Source: Clostridiales bacterium
GTDB taxonomy: Bacteria > Bacillota_E > Sulfobacillia > Sulfobacillales > JAIMBI01
DNA length: 30,413 nt
NCBI GenBank assembly: GCA_027318915.1
Contig: DAHVOH010000039.1
Location: 1 to 30,413 of the forward strand
Direction of reading: 5' to 3'
Below the pieces are notes generated by a model. That model searched no databases and had not been told where the DNA came from. It saw nothing but the letters and a program-made list of their open reading frames with translations. The first letter of the stretch is position 1. Each line of letters begins with the position of its first letter. The translations under genes and the position numbers were made by a program. Of the stretch, positions 24,452 through 30,413 are shown in pieces.

Positions 24452-25586
24452 ATGTTGTTGAACGATGCCCTCAGCACGCGCCAGCAGGAACTGGAGGGCC
24501 TGCTGGAACGAGTCAGGGGGTCTCTTTGACCCGGATCGCCGCCGGGAACAGGTTCAGCGTTTGGAGGAACAAATGGCCGGCCCGGACTTCTGGGCGGATC
24601 CGGCCGCGGCGCAGGCCGTCATTCGACGGCTGGGCCGTCTGCGGGCACCCCTGCAGCAGTATGACCAATTGCGGAGTCGGGCGGCCGACTTCGCTGAGCT
24701 GCTGAGTCTGGCCCAACAAGAAGACGACGCCGCGACGCTGGCGCAGCTGGAGGCGGAGGGCCAGGAGTTGTTCGACGCCCTGGCGGATCTGGAGCTCACG
24801 CTGATCCTGACCGGGACGTACGACGCGGAATCGGCGATCCTGACCCTGCACGCGGGAGCGGGGGGCACCGAAGCCCAGGACTGGGTCGAGATGCTGCTGC
24901 GCATGTATCTTCGCTGGGCGGAGCGGCACCACTACGAGGCGAACATCCTCGACAGCCTGCCGGGCGAGGAAGCCGGCCTGAAGAGTGTCACGGTCGCGAT
25001 CCGAGGCGACAACGCCTATGGTTTCCTGCGTCCCGAGCGGGGCGTTCATCGGCTGGTGCGCATCTCGCCATTCGATGCCTCCGGGCGTCGGCACACGTCC
25101 TTCGCGTCGGTGGATGTGCTGCCCGACCTGAAAGACGAAGGCGCCGTGGAGATACGGCCGGAGGATTTGAAGATCGACACCTTTCGCGCCAGTGGGGCGG
25201 GGGGCCAGCATGTCAACAAGACCGAATCGGCGGTCCGCATCACCCATCTGCCCAGCGGCATCGTGGTCAGCTGCCAAAACGAGCGCTCGCAGCATGCCAA
25301 CCGCGAAACGGCCATGCGCGTCTTGCGCGGCAAGCTGGCCGAGCTGCAAGAGATCGAGCGCCGGCAGGCCCTGAGCCAGATTCGGGGCGTGCAGCAGGAG
25401 ATTGGCTTTGGCAGTCAGATCCGGTCGTACGTCTTCCAGCCGTACACGGTGGTGCGGGACCACCGTACCCGAACGGAGGTGGGCAATGTGCAGGCGGTGA
25501 TGGACGGAGGGCTGGATCCTTTCATCCGCGCCTACTTGCAGGCGGAGGCTCGGGGCGGCTTGTCCCTGGAATCGCCGGGTGAGTAA
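24452..25586 (+). CDS. prfB: Peptide chain release factor 2 with programmed +1 frameshift
   Basis: Class I release factor reading UGA and UAA. Frame 0 starts at ATG 24452 and reads 25 codons (MLLNDALSTRQQELEGLLER...VRGSL), then meets TGA at 24527-24529. The rest (24528-25586) is in the +1 frame, starting DPDRRREQVQRLEEQM, for a total of about 377 residues. RF2 identity is shown by the SPF tripeptide (RISPFDASGRRHTSF) and the GGQ loop (ASGAGGQHVNKTESAVRITH). Intact autoregulation means the gene is functional, not frameshifted by error. A GAGGAG site lies about 11 bases before the start. The stop overlaps the next gene by eight bases. Confidence 0.97.
24515..24530 (+). promoter_or_regulatory. 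prfB +1 frameshift site
   Basis: AGGGGG (24515-24520, internal Shine-Dalgarno), TCT, then CTT TGA C (24524-24530). This is the same spacing and slippery codon as the classical E. coli prfB site. When RF2 is scarce the ribosome slips one base on CTT and reads GAC. Confidence 0.96.
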
Positions 25587-26250
25587 CCTCATCCGGATCT
25601 TGATCGGCGCCGTCCTCGCCTTGGCCGTGGCCCAGGTGGCGGTGCCGCGCATCGTGTCGGGCGAGATGGCGGCTGAGCTGCGCGCCGTCACCGGACCCGC
25701 GAGCCAGGACACCGTCGCCGTGGATGCGGTTCCCTTCTGGCAGTTGTTTTCCGGACAGTTCCAGGATCTCACCTGGACCGCCCATGACGTCGCCGCCGCC
25801 GGGCTGACCCTCAACACGTTGACACTGGTGTGGACGGACGGCGGACTGGATCCCGCCGAGCTGGTGCGCGATCACCGTTTGGTGGTCACTCGTCCGGGAC
25901 GGCTCAAGGTGACGCTGGAAGTGGACGGGCCGGCATTGGCCCATTTCCTGGCGCAAAGCGGGCGCCTGCAAAATGCGGTCGTGACGGTGACGCCGAGCGG
26001 GCTGCATGTTACGGGCGCCGTCCATGTGGGCGGGCTGTCGGGACCGCTGGACGCCACCGGGCAACTGAAACTGAGTGCGGACGCCCAGCAGATTCTCTTT
26101 GAACCCACCCGCGTGGACGGGTACAGTGTGCCCTTTGCCGCCACGCTGGTCGTGTTTGACGTGCGCACACTGAACCTGCCGGTGCCGCTCCGGCTGACGG
26201 GCGTGCGGCTGGCGCCGCCGTTCGTGGTGGTCACGGCCGCCTCTCCCTAG
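25579..26250 (+). CDS. DUF2993-like exported protein
   Basis: Protein of 223 residues with an N-terminal signal or anchor (about 3-24) and a beta-rich body. The pattern VDAVPFWQLFSGQFQDLTWTAHDV followed by LTLNTLTLVWTDGGLDP, and the end region NLPVPLRLTGVRLAPPFVVVTA, fits the DUF2993/LmeA-like family of exported lipid-associated proteins. LmeA is known from actinobacterial mannan synthesis; that role should not be carried over. The GTG start overlaps the prfB stop by eight bases, so it is translationally coupled to prfB. It ends in TAG and faces the DUF4097 gene 37 bases away. Confidence 0.75.
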   Translation: MSNLIRILIGAVLALAVAQVAVPRIVSGEMAAELRAVTGPASQDTVAVDAVPFWQLFSGQFQDLTWTAHDVAAAGLTLNTLTLVWTDGGLDPAELVRDHRLVVTRPGRLKVTLEVDGPALAHFLAQSGRLQNAVVTVTPSGLHVTGAVHVGGLSGPLDATGQLKLSADAQQILFEPTRVDGYSVPFAATLVVFDVRTLNLPVPLRLTGVRLAPPFVVVTAASP

Positions 26251-26287
26251 AACGCGCTCGACATGTGGTCAGGCGGCGCGACGCGAG

Positions 26288-27370
26288 CTACGAGCGGCGG
26301 TTCTGGAGCGCCTCCAGCAGGCGTCGGGCCGCATCGGGGGTGATGCGCCCGGCCTGCAGCTCCTCGAGGATGAGTCGCTGCTCGCGCTCACGATCCACCT
26401 GCTGTTCCATGTCGTCATCCAGCGTGCGGCCCCGCTCCACGGTGATGGATCCCCGGCGGGTCTGGACGTACAGGAGGGGGCCCCCGTCCGCGAATTGCAG
26501 CACGGCTCGTTCGCCGGACCGGGGCGCGCCGGCGAACGGGACGCTGACCCGTGGCAGCGAGCTGACCACCCGGCCCCGGTAGGCGACGGCCTCGAGCCGC
26601 CCCGGCTGCCGTCCGTCCAGCAACAGCTGCGCGCTTCCTGTCTCCAGCTCGCAATGGGCGCCCAAGATCCGGCTCTGATGCACCGCGAGGCTGCCCCGTC
26701 CCAGTTCGGCGGTCAGCTTTTCCAGCACGCCGCCTTGAATGCGCAGCGAACCCATGCCGCTGTCGACGCCCAGCGTCAGACGACGCGGACTCTCCACCGT
26801 GACCGATCCCATGCCGCTGTCGATCTCGGCCGAGCCGGCCATCCGCACCAGGGTCACGCTGCCGGTGCCGCTGTCAATGTCCGCGTTGCCGTCACTGTCC
26901 AGCACATGAACGGATCCCACGCCCGCATCGATGCTGAGCGCCCCATGCACGCCCACCACCTGCACCGAGCCAAGGCCGGCGTCAACGTCGAGGGCCCCCT
27001 CCAGGCCGTCCACCAGGACATCCCCGCGGCCAATGTCCACGTTGACCGACCCGGTTACCCGCTCGGCCCGAAAGCGTCCGTTGCCGACGTTGGCCTCGAC
27101 CCGGGCACCAATGCCCTCCAGCAGGACCTGCCCGCTGCCGACGTCGACGTGCAGCATCTCAAGGCCAGGGCCGGGGATGCGCACCGTGAGGCGCACCTCG
27201 ACCCGTTCCCGGCAGGTGAGATCGAGCCGATCGCCCTGGACGTCGCCGTCGACGCGGTCGGGGCTGGCCGACCACGCGAGGCGGTCATCGGCGGCCGGCG
27301 TCACCGTGACCATGCCCCGCCGCAGCTGAATGTGAATCCGCCGGACAGGGGCCAGGTCCGCGTCGCTCAT
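26288..27370 (-). CDS. DUF4097-type beta-solenoid protein
   Basis: Protein of 360 residues without signal peptide. A short beta N-terminus is followed by about ten 18-residue repeats (about 72-255), each close to x-x-D-x-G-x-G-S-V-x-V-x-x-x-x-G, as in the DUF4097 family (B. subtilis YvlB and relatives), which folds as a right-handed beta-helix. The C-terminus (about 318-360) has a charged helix and ILEELQAGRITPDAARRLLEAL. That segment resembles the C-terminus of the neighbouring DUF2089 protein. ATG 27370 overlaps the upstream gene's TGA (ATGA), so both are one operon. Function unknown; relatives are tied to envelope-stress responses. Confidence 0.85.
   Translation of the reverse strand: MSDADLAPVRRIHIQLRRGMVTVTPAADDRLAWSASPDRVDGDVQGDRLDLTCRERVEVRLTVRIPGPGLEMLHVDVGSGQVLLEGIGARVEANVGNGRFRAERVTGSVNVDIGRGDVLVDGLEGALDVDAGLGSVQVVGVHGALSIDAGVGSVHVLDSDGNADIDSGTGSVTLVRMAGSAEIDSGMGSVTVESPRRLTLGVDSGMGSLRIQGGVLEKLTAELGRGSLAVHQSRILGAHCELETGSAQLLLDGRQPGRLEAVAYRGRVVSSLPRVSVPFAGAPRSGERAVLQFADGGPLLYVQTRRGSITVERGRTLDDDMEQQVDREREQRLILEELQAGRITPDAARRLLEALQNRRS
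26606..27157 (-). repeat. 54-bp repeats encoding the beta-solenoid
   Basis: About ten diverged 54-base units code for the 18-residue rungs of the DUF4097 protein. The best-conserved core encodes D-[AS]-G-x-G-S-V and recurs as DAGLGSV, DAGVGSV, DSGTGSV, DSGMGSV, DSGMGSL. The near-identity of neighbouring units suggests internal duplication. Confidence 0.8.
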
Positions 27371-27882
27371 GAGGGATCTCCCGGCTCTCCGATCGCCTGC
27401 AGCAGCCGAAGCGCCTCGTCCACCGAGAGTTCCTGCGCGGCCACTTTGGCCAGGATGGCGTCCTTGTCCAATCGGCCGGGGGTGGGCGGCGTCGGCGCCG
27501 AGTCTCCGCCGAACACCTTACTCATGACGTCCTGGGTGATGTGCCGCGTCACCTCCGCCACATGCTGCGACACACCGGACCAGTCGCCGGTGCTCGACGA
27601 CGCGGCGGCGCGGTCTGTCTCTCCCGCTTCAAACGCACTCACCAACTGGTCGAGCTTGGACCGGACGGTGGGGTAGGAGACGCCCAGCATGCGTTCCATC
27701 TCGCGCAGGTTGCCGCGGCTTATGACAAACAGACGCAGAAACTCTCCCATCTCCGGAGTCAGCTGGCCCAGAACGGGCAGGTTGAAATGCGCGCGCAGGG
27801 TCAGCCCGCAATGGGGACATTCCAGTTCCCGGACCACCAAGCCGTGCTGGCAGGCCGGGCACACGCCGATGAGGTCCGGCAT
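27367..27882 (-). CDS. DUF2089-family zinc-ribbon/HTH protein
   Basis: Protein of 171 residues. An N-terminal zinc ribbon (CPAC at 8-11 and CPHC at 22-25) is followed by a helix-turn-helix-like block (PEMGEFLRLFVISRGNLREMERMLGVSYPTVRSKLDQLV, about 42-80). This combination defines DUF2089. After a variable linker the end (LDKDAILAKVAAQELSVDEALRLLQAI) forms a short helical motif shared with the downstream DUF4097 protein. Probably a DNA-binding regulator of its own operon; that is inference. ATG 27882 follows AAAGGAGGAGAG. Its own promoter lies at 27958-27985. Confidence 0.88.
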   Translation of the reverse strand: MPDLIGVCPACQHGLVVRELECPHCGLTLRAHFNLPVLGQLTPEMGEFLRLFVISRGNLREMERMLGVSYPTVRSKLDQLVSAFEAGETDRAAASSSTGDWSGVSQHVAEVTRHITQDVMSKVFGGDSAPTPPTPGRLDKDAILAKVAAQELSVDEALRLLQAIGEPGDPS

Positions 27883-27957
27883 TTGCCTCTCCTCCTTTGG
27901 CCGCGGGTCCGCCGGAACGCGATCGAGGGCGTGCCCGCAGACGCGGTTCTTGCTGAC

Positions 27958-27985
27958 AGTATACGCCTAGGCAAAAAAGAGTCAA
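27958..27985 (-). promoter_or_regulatory. Sigma-A promoter for DUF2089-DUF4097 operon
   Basis: Reading the minus strand: TTGACT (27985-27980), 16-base spacer including a T-run, TATACT (27963-27958). Each box has one mismatch. The leader is about 70 bases. Confidence 0.8.
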
Positions 27986-28029
27986 CGAATAATTTCTGAT
28001 GCTTAGACACCGATTAACATTATGGCGTT

Positions 28030-29232
28030 CTAAGAGGCACTGGCTTCCGGAACAGACTCTCGGGCCGCCATGGGATGGCGGCTGTAGCCCAGGGCGACCA
28101 GAACCGCTGCACCTGTCGTGACCAGGAGCCAAGGCGACGGCCCGGCCGCTAGCAGCAAGCCGCCCAACAGAGGACCGACTGAACCGCCGAGCCGGCTTGA
28201 GAGCGAAAAGAAGCCCAGATACCGGCCGCGTTGCGACTCGGGAGCGCGCTCCACCACCCAGGCCGACGCGGTGGGGTTGATGGCGTCCTCCCCCATGGTG
28301 ATGGCCACGACGGCGAGGTACAGGCCGATGCCGTGCGAGAACAGCCAGGCGATAAAAAAGCCCAGGGCATAGCAGCCGACACCGAATGCCATGGCATGGG
28401 ACCGCGTCAGACGACCGGCCAGCCGGGTGATGGGCAGCTGCAGGAGCACCACCAGGGCGCCGTTTTCGGCGGCCAGGTAGCCGAAATTGCCCGGGGGCAG
28501 GTGCAGATCCAGATGCATATACGCCGGCATGACCTGATAGAGCTGGGCGTAGACCGCCCAGGTGGCGAGCCAGAGGAGGGCGAAGCCCAGAAACGCGCGA
28601 TCGTGGCGGACGGCAAAGGTGCCGCCAATCACCTGGCGAGCCGACTGCGGGAAGCGCCGCGGGCTCTCCGGAATCCGCCAGGCGACCAGCCCAAAGAAGA
28701 GAATCAACGTCATGGAGTCCAGTGCAAACAGCCAGAAGTAGCCATGGTCGGCCAGGAAGCTACCCAGCATGGGGCCGATGATGATGCCGGCGTTGGAGGC
28801 CACCCGCGTGAGCGCGTAGGCGTTGCTCAACCGCTCCTGGGGAACCCAGTCGGCGACGATGGCCATGGAAGCGGGCTGAAACAGCGGCAGCGAAAAACCC
28901 ATGACGAACAGCGCGGCCAGGACCAACGGCAAGGGTCCGAGACTGCCCACCAAAAATGCGGCGACCGATCCGACGCCGAGCGACACCAGCATGACCCGCT
29001 TTTTGCCCCAGCCGTCCACCAGGATGCCGCCCACCAGCACCGACAGCACCTGCGTGAGCCCATAGAGCGACAGCACCACGCCCACCAGCGCGATGGACCC
29101 ATGGAGCCGACTGGCCAAAAACACGGCCAGAAACGGAAACACCAGGGAGTTGCCCACCATATTGAAAAATCGGCCCAGCAATAGCAAATAGAAGATGGGG
29201 GGCAGATCCGGATCAAGCCATCGGCCCATCAT
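28030..29232 (-). CDS. MFS transporter, 12 helices
   Basis: Major facilitator of about 400 residues with roughly 12 helices. The family A-motif region reads GGILVDGWGKKRVMLVS (helix 2-3 loop), and a second half follows after a charged loop (AWRIPESPRRFPQSAR). Related proteins export drugs or sugars; substrate unknown. The start is not marked by a ribosome site. I chose the first of two adjacent ATG codons at 29232, because an 18-codon upstream ORF ends on an ATGA overlap there. A TTG at 29268 is the alternative. A TATGCT box on the minus strand (29301-29296) may be its -10. Divergent from ribokinase. Confidence 0.85.
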   Translation of the reverse strand: MMGRWLDPDLPPIFYLLLLGRFFNMVGNSLVFPFLAVFLASRLHGSIALVGVVLSLYGLTQVLSVLVGGILVDGWGKKRVMLVSLGVGSVAAFLVGSLGPLPLVLAALFVMGFSLPLFQPASMAIVADWVPQERLSNAYALTRVASNAGIIIGPMLGSFLADHGYFWLFALDSMTLILFFGLVAWRIPESPRRFPQSARQVIGGTFAVRHDRAFLGFALLWLATWAVYAQLYQVMPAYMHLDLHLPPGNFGYLAAENGALVVLLQLPITRLAGRLTRSHAMAFGVGCYALGFFIAWLFSHGIGLYLAVVAITMGEDAINPTASAWVVERAPESQRGRYLGFFSLSSRLGGSVGPLLGGLLLAAGPSPWLLVTTGAAVLVALGYSRHPMAARESVPEASAS

Positions 29233-29285
29233 GCCGGGATCGAGAGTCGAGACGGCGCGGTGCGCCAATGCAATGCGTACATCAT
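29229..29285 (-). CDS. Possible 18-codon upstream ORF coupled to MFS gene
   Basis: Minus-strand ATG at 29285 reads MMYALHWRTAPSRLSIPA and stops at TGA (29231-29229), which overlaps the MFS ATG at 29232 as ATGA. The MFS gene has no Shine-Dalgarno site of its own. This ORF starts about 11 bases after a TATGCT box, so it could be translated as a near-leaderless mRNA. No conservation evidence is available. Confidence 0.3.
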   Translation of the reverse strand: MMYALHWRTAPSRLSIPA

Positions 29286-29399
29286 GACCGGTCCCAGCAT
29301 AACACGCCGGGGGCGGCGGGCAGGTGACGGCGGAACCCGGCTGGCACTCGGCAGGATTCGGTCGCTTATCGGCGAATGATTCGACAATGAAATGAGGCG

Positions 29400-30344
29400 A
29401 TGAGGCTGCTCTGGGTGGTCGGCAGCATCAACCTGGATGTGACGGCGCGCATTCAGCGAATTCCCGCCATCGGCGAGACGGCGCTGGCGCAGGACGGATA
29501 CCTGAGTCCGGGGGGCAAAGGCGCCAATCAAGCGCTGGCGGCACGGCGCATGGGTGGACCTGTGAGTTTGATGGGGCAAGTCGGCCAAGACGCCTTGGCC
29601 GAGTTGGCTCTGTCGTTGTTGCGCCGCGACGGCGTCAATCTGGACGGCGTGCGGCCGGTGGACGGGATGACGGGCACGGCCCTCATCTGGGTGGATGACG
29701 TCGGCAACAATACGATTACGGTCGTTTCCGGCGCCAACGCGCAATTTGCACCGCAGCGCCTGGAACCCGGGCCGCCCCTGGGGCGTCAGGATTGGGTTTT
29801 GGTGTCTTTGGAAGTGCCGTTGGCAACGGCGCGGGCGGCGGTTCTGTGGGCTCAGAATCATCGGGCCGGCGTGCTGGTGGATCCTGCGCCGGCACCGGTG
29901 GAGTTGCCGCGCGAACTCTGGGCGGTCAGCGTGCTGATGCCCAATCGGGGCGAGGCCGAGCGCCTGCTCCAGGTGAAGATTCGCGACGTGCGCGACGCCA
30001 AGGCAGCCGCCCGCGCCCTTCGGCAGCGGGGCGCCGAGGTGGGCATCGTCAAACTGGGCGGGGAGGGCCTTGTGTGGGCATCGCGGCATGGCGTGTTCTA
30101 CCTGCCTCCGACGCCGGTCCGGGCCGTGGATACAACCGGAGCCGGCGATTGCTTCGCCGGCGTCTTGGCGGCGGGCCTGGAGGCAAAGATGAGCGTGGGC
30201 GACGCCATCGGGCGGGCCGCCCGGGCCGCGGCCATCGCCTGCACTCGCCCGGGCGCGCAGACGGCGTTTCCGTGGGCGGAGGAATTGACGGAGCCCTTGC
30301 CGCCGGGTGAGCAGGAGCGCGACCCTGGGGCGGGGAAGGTCTGA
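29400..30344 (+). CDS. rbsK: Ribokinase (PfkB family)
   Basis: Sugar kinase of 314 residues, phosphorylating ribose or a related pentose with ATP. It starts VVGSINLDVTARIQRIPAIGET, with the ribokinase signature SPGGKGANQALAARRMGG (about 38-55), and the second PfkB signature DTTGAGDCFAGVLAAGLE (about 242-259) carrying the catalytic Asp in GAGD. The C-terminal tail after the kinase fold (about 20 residues, Pro/Glu-rich) is extra. ATG 29400 has a GAGG site very close upstream. An ABC-transporter gene starts 21 bases downstream, suggesting a sugar-uptake operon. Confidence 0.92.
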   Translation: MRLLWVVGSINLDVTARIQRIPAIGETALAQDGYLSPGGKGANQALAARRMGGPVSLMGQVGQDALAELALSLLRRDGVNLDGVRPVDGMTGTALIWVDDVGNNTITVVSGANAQFAPQRLEPGPPLGRQDWVLVSLEVPLATARAAVLWAQNHRAGVLVDPAPAPVELPRELWAVSVLMPNRGEAERLLQVKIRDVRDAKAAARALRQRGAEVGIVKLGGEGLVWASRHGVFYLPPTPVRAVDTTGAGDCFAGVLAAGLEAKMSVGDAIGRAARAAAIACTRPGAQTAFPWAEELTEPLPPGEQERDPGAGKV

Positions 30345-30365
30345 CAAGCGACGAGGAGGCGACCC

Positions 30366-30413
30366 ATGGCGCGAGTCGAATTGGAAGCGGTGAGCAAGCG
30401 GTTTGGCAATGTG
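30366..30413 (+). CDS. ABC transporter ATPase, N-terminal fragment
   Basis: Only 16 codons are inside the window (MARVELEAVSKRFGNV). The start fits the N-terminus of MalK/UgpC/MsmX-like sugar ABC ATPases. The ATG follows ACGAGGAGG by six bases. Walker A lies outside the window, so the assignment rests on the short start and the ribokinase neighbour. Confidence 0.7.
   Translation, partial: MARVELEAVSKRFGNV

Noticed and set aside
24452..24529. prfB taken as a pseudogene because of the early TGA
   Set aside because: AGGGGG-TCT-CTT-TGA-C is the known programmed frameshift signal and the protein continues normally in the +1 frame.

Overview
The window looks like a chromosome segment of a high-GC, endospore-forming member of the Bacillota. 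The evidence is the sporulation genes (ywmB-like, spoIIQ-like, spoIIID), two SAM-I (S-box) riboswitches, a long-form hpf next to secA and prfB, strong Shine-Dalgarno sites with frequent GTG/TTG starts, and GC-rich third codon positions. From my knowledge of gene order, the sequence atpD-atpC ... ywmB ... spoIIQ-spoIIID ... fabZ ... hpf-secA-prfB follows the atp-to-prfB part of the Bacillus subtilis chromosome. Here murA, spoIID, mbl and the flagellar genes are missing from it, and unrelated blocks are inserted. A deep-branching lineage (Sulfobacillus/Thermaerobacter/Symbiobacterium-like) is a guess; no taxonomic search was possible.

Layout. 1-2140: end of the ATP synthase operon (atpD partial, atpC), then an EamA permease. 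2188-5904: a response regulator/histidine kinase pair divergent from a membrane-anchored HtrA protease, with a palindrome and direct repeats between them; this resembles a CssRS-HtrA type envelope-stress module. 5937-8612: promoter, SAM-I riboswitch and terminator controlling an MtnW-type RuBisCO-like protein that has lost most of its catalytic residues, followed by an MtnE-type aminotransferase. 8613-9773: mostly non-coding, with a good promoter on the minus strand and one small membrane-protein ORF. 9774-12147: ywmB-like, spoIIQ-like (degenerate peptidase), a terminator overlapped by a sigma-E-like promoter, spoIIID, and fabZ interrupted near its end by an in-frame TAG.

12440-15886: a palindromic operator, marR, a 14-TM DHA2 efflux pump translationally coupled to marR, then two tandem, overlapping, paralogous small membrane proteins of unknown function. 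15946-17360: promoter, second SAM-I riboswitch, terminator, metK. 17432-18176: a very short membrane-anchored GT2-like protein and an uncertain TTG-start ORF. 18241-18270: three adjacent DnaA-box-like nonamers upstream of a cold-shock gene. 18390-25586: csp, hpf, an unnamed conserved protein, a 7-TM HD-GYP protein, secA with an intrinsic-terminator-like leader, and prfB with the classical programmed +1 frameshift. 25579-27882: a DUF2993-like lipoprotein/secreted protein, and on the other strand a DUF2089 zinc-ribbon/HTH gene coupled to a DUF4097 beta-solenoid gene. 28030-29285: an MFS permease on the minus strand that may be coupled to an 18-codon upstream ORF. 29400-30413: ribokinase and the first codons of an ABC-transporter ATPase.

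Functional links: both SAM-responsive transcription units (methionine salvage and SAM synthesis) would be shut off by high SAM. The translation/secretion block (hpf, secA, prfB) and the sporulation block are ancestral core. The most unusual items are the active-site-degenerate MtnW paralogue under SAM control, the paralogous membrane-protein pair, the DnaA-box cluster, and the amber-interrupted fabZ.
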